Counted from the stretch's first letter, positions 37,757-46,112 are shown. The stretch: 46,112 nucleotides of DNA from Deltaproteobacteria bacterium (GCA_016874845.1 VGSZ01000012.1:1-46112), one strand, 5' to 3'. The notes: generated by a model not told the origin, from the sequence alone. A program made the numbers and translations.

Positions 37757-39531
37757 CGACGTCATCGACCGCGAGCCCGGCGAGGCGTCGGAGCGACGGC
37801 GAGCTGCTGCGGCGCCTGGTGCGCGACGTTGCGCCGGAGCGCGGTCTGTTCGTGCTCGCGGTGCTGCTCTACGCGCCGCTGACCCTGCTGTCGGTGGTGC
37901 AGCCCGTGGTTATCGGACACGCCGTCGACGACGGCTTCCGCGCTGGCGACACCGCCGCGGTCTGGCGCTGGGCCGGCGTGTTCGTCGTTGTCGTCGCCGG
38001 GCGGGCGCTGGTCGAGGCGGCGCAGGGGCTGTGGATGCAGCAACTCGGCCAGGGGGCCGTGACGCGGATGCGCGTGCGCCTGTTCGCCAAGCTGCAGCGG
38101 CTCCCGCTGGCCTTCTTCGAGCGCCAGCCGCTCGGTCGGATCATGACGCGGGTGACCAACGACACCGAGAGCGTCGCCGAGCTCTTCTCGTCGGGCGCGG
38201 TCAGCCTCGTGGGCGACCTGCTGTTCCTGGTGGGGACCATCGTGATGCTCTTCGTGGTCGACGTACAGCTGTCGTTCGCCGCGCTCGTGACAATCCCGCC
38301 GCTCGTGGTCGGTGTGCAGTGGTTTCGTCGGCGGGCGCGCGACGTCTTCGGGCGGGTGCGTGCGGCGCAGTCGGTGCTGAACGGCACGCTGCAGGAGCTG
38401 TTGAGCGGCATGGCCATCGTCCAGTTGTTCGCGCGGGTCGAGGTCGTCGGCGATCGCCTCGATCAAGAGAGCGTCGCCTACACCGAGGCCAACAAGGACG
38501 CCATCTTCCTCGACGCTGGCGTCTACTCCTTCGTCGACGCCGTCAGCGTGATCGCCGTCGCGATCACGCTGGCCGCGGCGAGCCAGCTCGGGGTGCGCGG
38601 GGTCGCGCCCGACGGCGCGCTCTCGCTCGGTGTCCTCGTCGCCTTCGTCGACGCGCTCGGCCGGTTCTTCCTGCCGGTGCGGGAGCTGTCGAACAAGACC
38701 ACGATCATCCAGTCGGCGCTCGTCGCTGCCGACCGCATCGCCGATCTCGACGCCGAGCCCGAGACGATCACCGCGCCGTCCTCACCGAGGCCGGCGCGCT
38801 TCGAACGCGAGCTGCGTCTGCGCGACGTGCACTTCGCCTACGGTGACGGCCCACCCGTCCTTCGGGGGCTCTCGTTCGTCGCGCAGAAGGGCGAGCGCAT
38901 CGGGATCGTCGGGCACACCGGCGCCGGCAAGTCGACCCTGGTGAAGCTGGTGCCGCGCCTGTACGACGTCACGGGCGGCGCGATCCTGCTCGACGACGTC
39001 GACGTCCGCGACCTCGACCCGAAGGCGCTGCGGCGGCTGACGACGGCGGTGCCGCAGGAGACCTTCCTGTTCAAGGGCACCATCGCCGAGAACCTGCGCT
39101 TCGGCGCGCCCGACGCGACGGACGCGCGCCTGCTCGACGCGGCCCGCGCCTGCTGCGCCGACGACGTCGTCGAGCGTCATGGCGGCCTGCGCGGCGCCGT
39201 CACCGAGCGCGGACACAACCTGTCGCTGGGCGAGCGACAGCTGCTCGCGCTGACCCGCGCGCTGGTCTGCGATCCTCCGTTGGTGATCCTCGACGAGGCC
39301 ACCGCGTCGGTCGACCGAGAGACCGAGCGTCGGCTGCAGCTGGCGCAGGAGCGCCTGATCGCCGGCCGCACCGCCCTGATCGTCGCCCACCGACTCACCA
39401 CCATCGAGCGCTGCGACCGAATCCTCGTCGTACACGAGGGTCGCGTCGATGAACAGGGCGCCCACGCTGAGCTGCTGGCCCGCGGCGGCCGCTACGCCGC
39501 GCTCGTGGAGCTGCAACAGGCGCAGGGCTGA
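37753..39531 (+). CDS. ABC exporter half-transporter with canonical ATP site (MdlB/TM288-like)
   Basis: The product has 592 residues: six membrane helices (~30-320), then a nucleotide-binding domain with canonical Walker A (GHTGAGKST, ~385), Q-loop VPQETFLF, Walker B with Glu (VILDEATASVD, ~510) and H-loop (VAHRL). Its own signature is divergent (LSLGERQ, ~489), as in other MdlB-type subunits. It complements its partner: the working ATP site pairs this Walker A/B with the partner's LSGGQ. AAGGAG lies upstream of the ATG at 37753. Confidence 0.95.
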   Translation: MTTSSTASPARRRSDGELLRRLVRDVAPERGLFVLAVLLYAPLTLLSVVQPVVIGHAVDDGFRAGDTAAVWRWAGVFVVVVAGRALVEAAQGLWMQQLGQGAVTRMRVRLFAKLQRLPLAFFERQPLGRIMTRVTNDTESVAELFSSGAVSLVGDLLFLVGTIVMLFVVDVQLSFAALVTIPPLVVGVQWFRRRARDVFGRVRAAQSVLNGTLQELLSGMAIVQLFARVEVVGDRLDQESVAYTEANKDAIFLDAGVYSFVDAVSVIAVAITLAAASQLGVRGVAPDGALSLGVLVAFVDALGRFFLPVRELSNKTTIIQSALVAADRIADLDAEPETITAPSSPRPARFERELRLRDVHFAYGDGPPVLRGLSFVAQKGERIGIVGHTGAGKSTLVKLVPRLYDVTGGAILLDDVDVRDLDPKALRRLTTAVPQETFLFKGTIAENLRFGAPDATDARLLDAARACCADDVVERHGGLRGAVTERGHNLSLGERQLLALTRALVCDPPLVILDEATASVDRETERRLQLAQERLIAGRTALIVAHRLTTIERCDRILVVHEGRVDEQGAHAELLARGGRYAALVELQQAQG

Positions 39532-39554
39532 ATGACGTAACGCCGGCCGAAGGC

Positions 39555-39589
39555 CCCTCAGGCTCTGAGGGCTCCCTGTGTGGGGGAGC
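39555..39589. terminator. Twin hairpin after the ABC exporter operon
   Basis: Two adjacent inverted repeats begin 24 bp after the exporter stop: CCCTCAG (39555-39561), a 3-base loop, CTGAGGG (39565-39571); then GCTCCC (39571-39576), a 7-base loop, GGGAGC (39584-39589). They share one base and could be alternative folds. No T-run follows, so this may be a Rho-assisted terminator or mRNA-stabilising element. Confidence 0.45.
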
Positions 39590-39710
39590 GCAGCCTGGCC
39601 GACGACGGACGTTAGCAGCGGTCGCCAGGGCCGCCGCGCCTCGATGTGACACGCAGCGCCACTCGCTCTGCGGCGAAGTCGGGCTTGGCGTAGCGTCGAC
39701 TGGGAACATC

Positions 39711-40931
39711 ATGATGAACATCGACCTTGCCACCGTCCTCATGCTCGAGCTGGCCAGCTCGTTGACCGCGCTCCTGATCCTCGCTGCGGCCAGCCAGCGG
39801 CTGCCGTCGTCGGGCCTGAACGACGCGCGCGGCGCGATGCTGGCGCTGGTGCCGGCGTTCGCGCTTCAGCTCGAGATCGTGGCTGGCTTCGTGCCCGAGG
39901 CGTTGGCCGTGACGGCCTCGAACGTGTTCTTCTGGACGAGCGCCGCCTTGATCTTCACCAGCTACGCGCGCTTCGCTGGCGCGACACCGCCGCCACGCTG
40001 GCCGGCCGCCTTCGTCGCCGGGGCGACCGTCGTGTTCACCGCGCTGTTCCACTTCGGGGCCTCGCACGTCGCACGGGCGTCCTTCGCCTCGCTGACCATC
40101 GCGGTGCTGTTGACGGCGTCGTTGGTGCCGCTGGCGCGTGAGGGGGGCTTTCGCAAGGAGCCGTCACGGCGGGTGTCGTTCCTGCTGATCCTGCTGGTCG
40201 CGCTGCCCTTGTGGGCGCGCTTCTTCCTGCTGGTGACCAGGCTCCGCGACGACATCGCCCCGCTGATCCCGACGTTGGAGACAGCGCTCGGCTTTGTCCC
40301 CGCGGTGCTGTTGGTGCAGGGCTACGCGCTCGCCTTCCTGACCATGCAGCGCGAGCGCGGCGAGGCGCTCGCCGAGGAGCGCGCCATCGTCGACGAACTG
40401 ACTTCGTGCTTGAACCGCAGGGCGCTCGAGGAGCGCGTGCGGAGCGAGCTCGCCTACCAGGCGCGCTTGCACCGACCGTTCGCCGTTCTCGTCGTTGATC
40501 TCGATCAGCTGCAGCAGATCAATGACGAGCATGGTCGCGCCGCCGGGGACGCCGTGTTGATCGCGGTCGCCGCCGCCCTGCGGATGCTGCTCCGGCCCAG
40601 CGATGTCGTTGCCCGATCTGGCGCCGGCGAGTTCTGCCTGCTCCTGCGCGACTCCGATGTCGACACGGCCTCTGCCGTCGCAGAGCGCGTGTGCGCGACG
40701 ATGCGTGCGACGCCCGTGGCCTTCGCGCGCAAGAGCATCTCTCTGACGGTGAGCGTGGGCGTCGCGGGCGCTGCCGAGGGCGAAGACTGGCAGACGCTGT
40801 TTCGCCGCCTCGAGGCCGCCGTGCGTCGCGCGAAGCAGGAGGGGCGCAACCGCTGCGTCGCCGCCGTGCCGCCGTCGACTTCGCCGCCACCGCCGACGGC
40901 GCCCCCGGGCGATGGCGCGCCGACGGCGTGA
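39711..40931 (+). CDS. Membrane-bound GGDEF-domain protein with degenerate signature (GAGEF)
   Basis: The product has 406 residues. About seven membrane helices (1-212) resemble a sensory 7TM module, followed by a short linker and a GGDEF fold (~225-385). The first metal-binding Asp is kept (VVDLDQLQQIND, ~262), as is the downstream GD, but the signature reads GAGEF at 304-308 instead of GGDEF or GGEEF, so diguanylate cyclase activity is doubtful; it may be a c-di-GMP or GTP receptor. A Pro/Thr tail closes it. ATG 39711 or 39714 can start; GGGA lies upstream. It sits 179 bp after the exporter. A decayed copy of its 5' end follows. Confidence 0.9.
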   Translation: MMNIDLATVLMLELASSLTALLILAAASQRLPSSGLNDARGAMLALVPAFALQLEIVAGFVPEALAVTASNVFFWTSAALIFTSYARFAGATPPPRWPAAFVAGATVVFTALFHFGASHVARASFASLTIAVLLTASLVPLAREGGFRKEPSRRVSFLLILLVALPLWARFFLLVTRLRDDIAPLIPTLETALGFVPAVLLVQGYALAFLTMQRERGEALAEERAIVDELTSCLNRRALEERVRSELAYQARLHRPFAVLVVDLDQLQQINDEHGRAAGDAVLIAVAAALRMLLRPSDVVARSGAGEFCLLLRDSDVDTASAVAERVCATMRATPVAFARKSISLTVSVGVAGAAEGEDWQTLFRRLEAAVRRAKQEGRNRCVAAVPPSTSPPPPTAPPGDGAPTA

Positions 40932-40939
40932 GCGCACCC

Positions 40940-41100
40940 GTGCCCATCGACATCCCGATCATCCTGTTCCTCGAGCACTCGACGTCGCCGAGCGCGTCGC
41001 TGATCCTCGCGACCGCCACCCCGAGCGCGCAACCCTAGGGGTTGAACGCGGCGCGCGCCGCGATGCTGGCCCTCGTGCCCGGCCTCCTCCCTGCAGGTCG
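40940..41100 (+). pseudogene. Decayed duplicate of the 5' end of the GGDEF membrane-protein gene
   Basis: Translation from GTG 40940 aligns without gaps to residues 2-50 of the neighbouring GGDEF protein. Shared stretches include ID, a LE pair, SLIL/LLIL, and then GLN-A-AR-AMLALVP. About half of the positions are identical. An in-frame TAG (41036-41038) interrupts it where the intact gene has Ser, and the match continues past the stop in the same frame. Near 41080 a one-base shift is needed to keep LQ in register. The rest of the gene is missing: the next gene's stop is at 41133. It is a truncated tandem duplication remnant, starting 9 bp after the intact gene. Confidence 0.75.
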
Positions 41101-41132
41101 CGCGCGGTCATGCCCGGGCCGCCGTCGGCCCG

Positions 41133-44100
41133 TCAGGCGCCCACGAGGCGCACCGCCAGCCCCTTCGCCAGGTAGATGCGCAGACCATCCACCCACAGCG
41201 CGCCGTCGGCGGTGACGACGACGCCGCGGTCGTCGCGGCGCACGCCGACGACGTCGACCTCGACCTGGATGAGCCGGTTCTTCGGCACGACCTGACCGCG
41301 GTACTTCCAGGTGAGCGGCGCTCCGGTGGCGAGGCTCTCGAAGCGCGCGTCCCGCAGGCCGTGACGCCCGGCGAGGTCATCGGCGACGCAGGCCCACTGC
41401 AGCGCCTGGATCATGGCCTCGATGCCCAGCGAGCCGGGCTGCACCGGGTCCTGGAAGAAGTGCGCCTTGAAGAACCAGTCGTGCAGCACGACGTCCTTGG
41501 CGGTGCGCACGCGCAGGGAGCCCCGCTCGTTGCGCCACGCGCCCTCGACGCGGTCGAGCATCAGCAGGGTGGGCGCGCCCACCGGCGGCGGCAGCCGTGG
41601 GGACGACGCGAAGAAGCGCGCCGGCGCGTCGCCGAGGGCGAACGGGAACTGCACGTCGGCGAGTGGCTCGGCGGGCAGACGCAGCCGCGCCTTGTCGTCA
41701 TCGGTGGAGCCGACACCGACCTGGCGGATCAGGGCCTCTTCAGGGAAGAAGCCGAAGACCGTGGTGCCCGAGAAGATCGGGCGGCCGTCGACGGCTCGGG
41801 TGTCGAACGTGAATTCCTGGATGATCATGCCGCCCGACGACGACGACTTCGTCAGCTCTGCGGTGGTCAACAGCGCCCCGACGTCGCGCGGCACCTCGGC
41901 GTGCTGCGTCGCCTTGCCGTCGAGGTTGCGGTACTTGAGCGGCTTGTCCGACGTGCGCGTGCTGCCGACGTAGCTCGACAGCCAGCCGCAGGGCTGCAGC
42001 GACACCTCGAGCAGCACGGCGAACGGCATGTGCGCGCCCTGCGAGCCCTGCGCCTCATCGAAGTACCAGGCGTCGTCGGGGACGTCGTAGCGGACGACGG
42101 CACGCGTGCCCGCGGGGTTTTGGCCCTTGTGCAGGGAGCCCAGCGGCGGCCCGCGCAAATCGTCGACGTGGGACATGAAGTGGTAGGGAGGCCCGGGCAT
42201 ACGGGCCACCGGGCTGCCGTCGTCGTAGACGTCGTACAGGCCCGGGAAGGCGAGCCCCGGGCGACCGATGCCAGTGGCCAGCACCGACGCAAAGCCCGTC
42301 AGCGGCACGTCGCGGTCGGTGGCTGTGACCGAGCGGGGCGCGATGGCGTCCTTGCCGTCGCCCTTCGGCACGAGGCCAAGCAGGTCGGGCCGCGACGTCA
42401 CGGGGCCGTCGGCGACGAGCGCGAGCACGACGTCCTTGCAGTGCAGGGACTTCAGGCCGTCGACGGTGACGAGGATGTCGCAGCGCAGCGTGGGGCTCGC
42501 GCCGCCGGTGACGCTCTTGACGAAGAGCTCGTAGATCATCGAGCGCGACGCCGGCGTCGCCTGTCCGCGACAGCGCAGTGGCATCTCGGCACCGCGGCCG
42601 GGCTCGAAGCGGAAGCCATCGCGGGCGATGGTGTAGCCGCTGGCGGCGAGGAACGTCGAGGCGACCTGCAGGCATCCCTGGAACATGATCGTGCCGGGCA
42701 TGCACGGATCGTCCTTGAAGTGGCCGTCGTAAAACCACTTGTCGTCGTGCAGGTCGAGCTCGCCGCGAAGCTGCCCGCGGCCCCACGGCCCGCCGTCGAA
42801 TGACAGCGACGTCACGCGGTCGATGAGCAGCATGTCGATGAAGCGGCCGTCGGGGTTGCCTATCGGGTCGTTGGTCTCGCGCGGTGGATCGATGCGTGGC
42901 GTGCGCACGTGGGTCTGGCACAGCTCGAAGCCCGCGCCGAAGCAGGCAAAGGCGTCGCCGCGGCTGAAGGCGAGCAGCTCGTCCCGCGACAGCGCCGTCT
43001 TCGTCGTCGGCGCCACCGCTCCGTCGTGGGGCAGGGCGCGGATGGCGGCGGCGTCTTCGTCGGCGGGCTTCCACAGGATGCCGCCCGAGTGGGCGAGCTC
43101 GTCGCCGGTGAAGAAGCCGGCCTGACCGTTCTTCACGCGCAGCACCACCGGCCCGTCCAGGGAGCCGAGCCGCGTCTCGGAGTGGAAGAAGAAGATGCGC
43201 GCCTCGCTCGTCGCCGAGATGGCGGCGGTGGCGAAGCCGTCGATGACGATGTCGTGCACGAGCACATCGCCAATCTTCGGCAGCTGCTCGGTGTAGGTCA
43301 GGTCGCAGCCGAGCAGCCGGTAGACGCGCTCGCCGCGGTTCTCGAAGTCGACGCCCATCAGCGAGATGAGCAGCAGATCGGCCTGGCCCGTCTCGATGAG
43401 CACGCCAGCGGGCACGCGGCCCTCGTGCAGGTACCAGGCGTCGGGGCGAACGTCGGTGGCGGTGACGATCTGCTTGCCCTTCTCGAGCTTGCCCGGCGTC
43501 GCCGTCGTCGACAGCACCCGGTCGCATAAGAGCAGCGGCGGCTCAGGCATGCGCACCTGACGATAGAAGCCGTCCTGTCGCGAGAACAGCGGGCCGAGCA
43601 CCGTCGAGAGCTTCTCCGACGCCAGCGACACCAGCTGGGCGCGGTCGTAGAGCGTGGTTGTCGTCGCGGCCGGCACCGGCGCGGTCGGCGTCTTCGTCGA
43701 CGTCGTCGCCGGCGCGGTGGGCTCCGGCATGGTGGTCGGGATCGCACGCGGGGCGGCGGGGGGCACCGTCATGGCGGGCCGTACCGTGACCGGTGCGACG
43801 GCAGCTGCGGGCGGGGCGGGCGCGCGCGAGGCGAGCGAGAACAAAGCTGTCGTCGTCGTCGCGCTCGCCTGCGACGAGGCGTGGACGGCACCCACCAGCG
43901 CGCCAACGGCACGGTGGCGGCTCTGCAGGAACGCCTCGTGCGCGCGCTGCGCCGACGCGAGGAACCCTTGGTGCGCCTGCAGCATCGCAACGCGCTGGGC
44001 CTGCAGCGCGGTGAGCACGGCGGCGTTGTCGGCGCTCGGCACGGCAAGCGCGCCGGCAGAGGCCCTCTGGTGCTCCGCGTACGCGTGGCGAGACGCGGCG

Positions 44101-46112
44101 CCATTCGTGGCGCCGTGTGCGGGGCCATTCGCGACGCCGTTCGCGGCGCCACTCGCGACGCCGTTCACGCGAGCGTGGGCCGCGAGGGGCGAGATGGTCG
44201 CCGCCGGCGCGGAGGGCCGCGCCGGCGCCGGGCGCGCGACGACAGCGTCCTGGATGAGGTCGGCGGGGACGACGCGCGGCCGCCGCGGCGGCACGGGCAT
44301 GACCTCGACACCGCCCTTCGCGGCCACCGGGGCGGGCCACGGCTTCGGCGGGCGGTGGGCCGCGACCCGCAGCGCGCGCGCCGGCGCCGTGGCCTTCGCC
44401 GTGAACCGCGCGAGCAGCGCCGGGTCACCGAGCCCAAGCTCGGCGAAGCGGGCGGCCACCGCGGCGGGGTCGCCGTCGACGGCGACGACCGCGGCGTCGG
44501 GCAGCGTCGCCTGCGCCCACTGCGCCACCAGGCCGCGCGGCGAGACGTCGACGAGCGTTCGCACGCCGCGGGCGTACAGCTTGCGCAGCATCAGCGGCAC
44601 GTCGACGACACGCAGCGCCTGCTGCACGATGGCGTCGGCGCAGGCGTCGCTGTCGGTGCGCTCGAGAGGGCCGCCGTCCTCGCCGACGCCCGTCGACCAC
44701 ACCAGCGCGCGGGCCGGCCCGACGGGGCGGTGATTCAGCTGCCGGTAGCGGTCAGCGACGAAGGCCACGGCGGGCACGTGCACCGCCGGCGCGTCCTGCA
44801 CGACGATGGGCGTGATGCCGAGCGCCGCGCTGATCGCGGCGACGCCCTCGGGGGCGCCGGCGAGCACGACCTCGTCGTCGTGGTGCCACACGGTGGCGAA
44901 GACGTCGTCGCGACGGGCGAGCTCGGCCTCGACCCGCGCCCGCGGCGCGCGGGCACAGACGGTGGCCCACGCGTTGCCCAACTCGGGCCGTCCGCGCGAG
45001 CGCCACAGCGCCATGACGGCGTTGTTCTGGCCGCCAAGCTCGTTGGTGAACAGGCGCATGGCGACAGTGTCGGCGAGCACCGGCAGCGGGTCGGGCCAGA
45101 TGCCGGCGGCGACGAGCGCGTTGCTCTCGCCGAGCGAGACGCCGAGGTAGTGCCGCGCGTCCAGCCCGAGCACGTCGCGCGCGAAGGCGAAGCGCGCCTG
45201 AGTCGACACTGACGACAGGAATAAGTCGCGCTCGCTGCCCATTGAGCCGCGCTCGCCGCGCAAGAGCGGCAGCGCCTCGTCGCGAAAGGTCGCGTCCAGC
45301 GTGCGCCGCACAGCGGGGAACGCAAGCCATGGCTGGGCCAGGCTGCGCGTGGGCATCACTGGCCCGAACAGGAAAGCGACGTCTTCGCGCTGCCGCAGCG
45401 CCTGCTCCGGCGCGTGCACGCGCAGCCGGCGGGGCGCGACCTCGACTCCCAGGCGGGCGCCGGTGTCGCTCTGCACGACAACGTCGCCGCCGGCCAGCAG
45501 GGCGGTGCCCACGGCGAGCAGGCCGGTGGCGGCGTGGGCGGCGCCGAGGCCGCCCTCGACGTCGGCGTTGGTCCAGGTGACCCGGGCCCCGTCGTTGGCG
45601 TCCTCGGCGTCATCGACGACGCCTATCACCGGCAGGCCGAGCGCGGCGGCGCGCTCGGGCGCCATCACGACGAAGACGACGGCGGCGTCGGCGGCGGCTA
45701 CGCCTTCGACGCAGGCCTGGTGGCGTGCGTCGGCGGCGGCGTCGACGGCGCCGACGAGCGCGGCGTCGAGCTCGCCGGCGCCGATCAAGGCGCGCGCGAC
45801 GTCGAGGGCGTCAAGGCCCGACCGCTCCTCGGCGCTCACCGTGAAGCCGGGGCCGCGCAGGTCGAGCTGCACGTTCAGCCGGTTGGCAGGGATGTTGGGC
45901 ATCGTGCCGAGCACACCGGTGGCGCCCATCGGCGGCATCGCCAGGTCGCGCAGCGCCGCCAGCGACGCGGCGTCGACGTGCGCGGTGCCAAGGCGCTTGT
46001 CCGCGAGGTGCTCGGCGCGCCAGCGCAGCCCCGGTGTCGTCACCGCGACGTCGGCGCCCATGCCGATGAACACGCCGGTGCGCTCGCGGGGCAGGGCTCC
46101 GTCGGGCAGGCC
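41133..46112 (-). CDS. Polyunsaturated fatty acid synthase subunit (PfaC/Pfa3-like), N-terminus beyond window
   Basis: 1659 residues are visible; the frame is open through the right edge. From the edge: (1) a ketosynthase-fold domain to ~205 whose active-site motif reads TVSAEERSG (~93) instead of DTACSSS, so it is a Cys-less chain-length factor; (2) an acyltransferase-fold domain (~235-560) with GVSLGES near 324 and a later AVHVPAV near 445; (3) an Ala/Pro/Thr linker with Asn-Gly-Ala repeats and a Gln/His-rich helix (~640-820); (4) four hotdog units forming two FabA-like dehydratases, with WYLHEG near 893, WFYDGHFKDDPCMPG near 1126, MPFAVLLEVSLQPCG near 1360 and WFFKAHFFQDPVQPG near 1543. 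It ends right after the last hotdog, without the AGPAT domain known on some myxobacterial homologues. It works with PfaA-type KS-MAT-ACP and ER subunits, presumably upstream, beyond the edge. Confidence 0.92.
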   Translation of the reverse strand, partial: GLPDGALPRERTGVFIGMGADVAVTTPGLRWRAEHLADKRLGTAHVDAASLAALRDLAMPPMGATGVLGTMPNIPANRLNVQLDLRGPGFTVSAEERSGLDALDVARALIGAGELDAALVGAVDAAADARHQACVEGVAAADAAVVFVVMAPERAAALGLPVIGVVDDAEDANDGARVTWTNADVEGGLGAAHAATGLLAVGTALLAGGDVVVQSDTGARLGVEVAPRRLRVHAPEQALRQREDVAFLFGPVMPTRSLAQPWLAFPAVRRTLDATFRDEALPLLRGERGSMGSERDLFLSSVSTQARFAFARDVLGLDARHYLGVSLGESNALVAAGIWPDPLPVLADTVAMRLFTNELGGQNNAVMALWRSRGRPELGNAWATVCARAPRARVEAELARRDDVFATVWHHDDEVVLAGAPEGVAAISAALGITPIVVQDAPAVHVPAVAFVADRYRQLNHRPVGPARALVWSTGVGEDGGPLERTDSDACADAIVQQALRVVDVPLMLRKLYARGVRTLVDVSPRGLVAQWAQATLPDAAVVAVDGDPAAVAARFAELGLGDPALLARFTAKATAPARALRVAAHRPPKPWPAPVAAKGGVEVMPVPPRRPRVVPADLIQDAVVARPAPARPSAPAATISPLAAHARVNGVASGAANGVANGPAHGATNGAASRHAYAEHQRASAGALAVPSADNAAVLTALQAQRVAMLQAHQGFLASAQRAHEAFLQSRHRAVGALVGAVHASSQASATTTTALFSLASRAPAPPAAAVAPVTVRPAMTVPPAAPRAIPTTMPEPTAPATTSTKTPTAPVPAATTTTLYDRAQLVSLASEKLSTVLGPLFSRQDGFYRQVRMPEPPLLLCDRVLSTTATPGKLEKGKQIVTATDVRPDAWYLHEGRVPAGVLIETGQADLLLISLMGVDFENRGERVYRLLGCDLTYTEQLPKIGDVLVHDIVIDGFATAAISATSEARIFFFHSETRLGSLDGPVVLRVKNGQAGFFTGDELAHSGGILWKPADEDAAAIRALPHDGAVAPTTKTALSRDELLAFSRGDAFACFGAGFELCQTHVRTPRIDPPRETNDPIGNPDGRFIDMLLIDRVTSLSFDGGPWGRGQLRGELDLHDDKWFYDGHFKDDPCMPGTIMFQGCLQVASTFLAASGYTIARDGFRFEPGRGAEMPLRCRGQATPASRSMIYELFVKSVTGGASPTLRCDILVTVDGLKSLHCKDVVLALVADGPVTSRPDLLGLVPKGDGKDAIAPRSVTATDRDVPLTGFASVLATGIGRPGLAFPGLYDVYDDGSPVARMPGPPYHFMSHVDDLRGPPLGSLHKGQNPAGTRAVVRYDVPDDAWYFDEAQGSQGAHMPFAVLLEVSLQPCGWLSSYVGSTRTSDKPLKYRNLDGKATQHAEVPRDVGALLTTAELTKSSSSGGMIIQEFTFDTRAVDGRPIFSGTTVFGFFPEEALIRQVGVGSTDDDKARLRLPAEPLADVQFPFALGDAPARFFASSPRLPPPVGAPTLLMLDRVEGAWRNERGSLRVRTAKDVVLHDWFFKAHFFQDPVQPGSLGIEAMIQALQWACVADDLAGRHGLRDARFESLATGAPLTWKYRGQVVPKNRLIQVEVDVVGVRRDDRGVVVTADGALWVDGLRIYLAKGLAVRLVGA

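Noticed and set aside
40932-41132. Insertion sequence or integration site explaining the GGDEF remnant
   Set aside because: No terminal inverted repeats, target-site duplication or transposase fragment is visible; simple tandem duplication and decay is enough.

Overview
The window is a gene-dense, very GC-rich chromosomal segment. Its gene set points to a myxobacterium or close relative (Myxococcota): a long lipoprotein with thrombospondin-type-3 calcium loops, a VWA domain and a Cys-rich tail; a PilT twitching ATPase with a Pro/Ala tail; a Gld-type ABC operon; many acyl-CoA catabolism genes; and part of a polyunsaturated-fatty-acid (PUFA) synthase. This placement is inferred from gene content, without a phylogeny. 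No tRNA, rRNA, CRISPR array, insertion sequence or phage gene was seen. Both edges cut genes: a fused transporter/spermidine-synthase-like gene on the left and the PUFA synthase on the right.

Layout. 1-7129 (minus): a 1440-residue modular lipoprotein, overlapping the downstream MFS/spermidine-synthase-like gene. 7130-7480: the only gene-free stretch over 300 bp, a divergent promoter region. 7481-9089 (plus): panB and smpB. 9360-11135 (minus): a TMTC-like membrane glycosyltransferase with TPRs. 11395-15359 (plus): a VWA protein, an unknown membrane/coiled-coil protein, a DUF192 lipoprotein and a gamma-carbonic-anhydrase-like protein. 15410-16783 (minus): pilT. 16913-17317 (plus): a DCC-family protein. 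17381-22090 (minus): a tightly overlapping ATPase, permease, GldG and DUF4340 operon. 22206-27177 (plus): manA, aat, a FemAB-like protein, a small protein, a degenerate Smr-like protein and an enoyl-CoA hydratase.

27219-34382 (minus) is a catabolic block. A TetR regulator precedes two acyl-CoA dehydrogenases with different catalytic-base architecture, a hydratase/isomerase-fold protein, an acyl-CoA carboxylase beta subunit without its biotin-carboxylase partner, a beta-keto-acid cleavage enzyme and a DUF3105 protein. The set resembles leucine/isovalerate degradation but does not match it exactly, so the substrate is open. A perfect 6+6 bp palindrome (34448-34465) lies between tetR and the divergent HEAT-repeat gene.

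34458-40931 holds the HEAT-repeat protein, a small Cys-rich lipoprotein on the minus strand, a heterodimeric ABC exporter with one degenerate ATP site, and a membrane GGDEF protein with a broken signature (GAGEF). Directly downstream, 40940-41100 is a decayed second copy of that GGDEF gene's 5' end, alignable through an in-frame stop. 41133 to the right edge (minus) is the PUFA synthase subunit: a Cys-less ketosynthase (chain-length factor), an acyltransferase and two double-hotdog dehydratase units, ending without a C-terminal acyltransferase.

A recurrent theme is short in-frame tandem repeats (6, 12 or 15 bp units) that encode low-complexity linkers in at least four unrelated genes.
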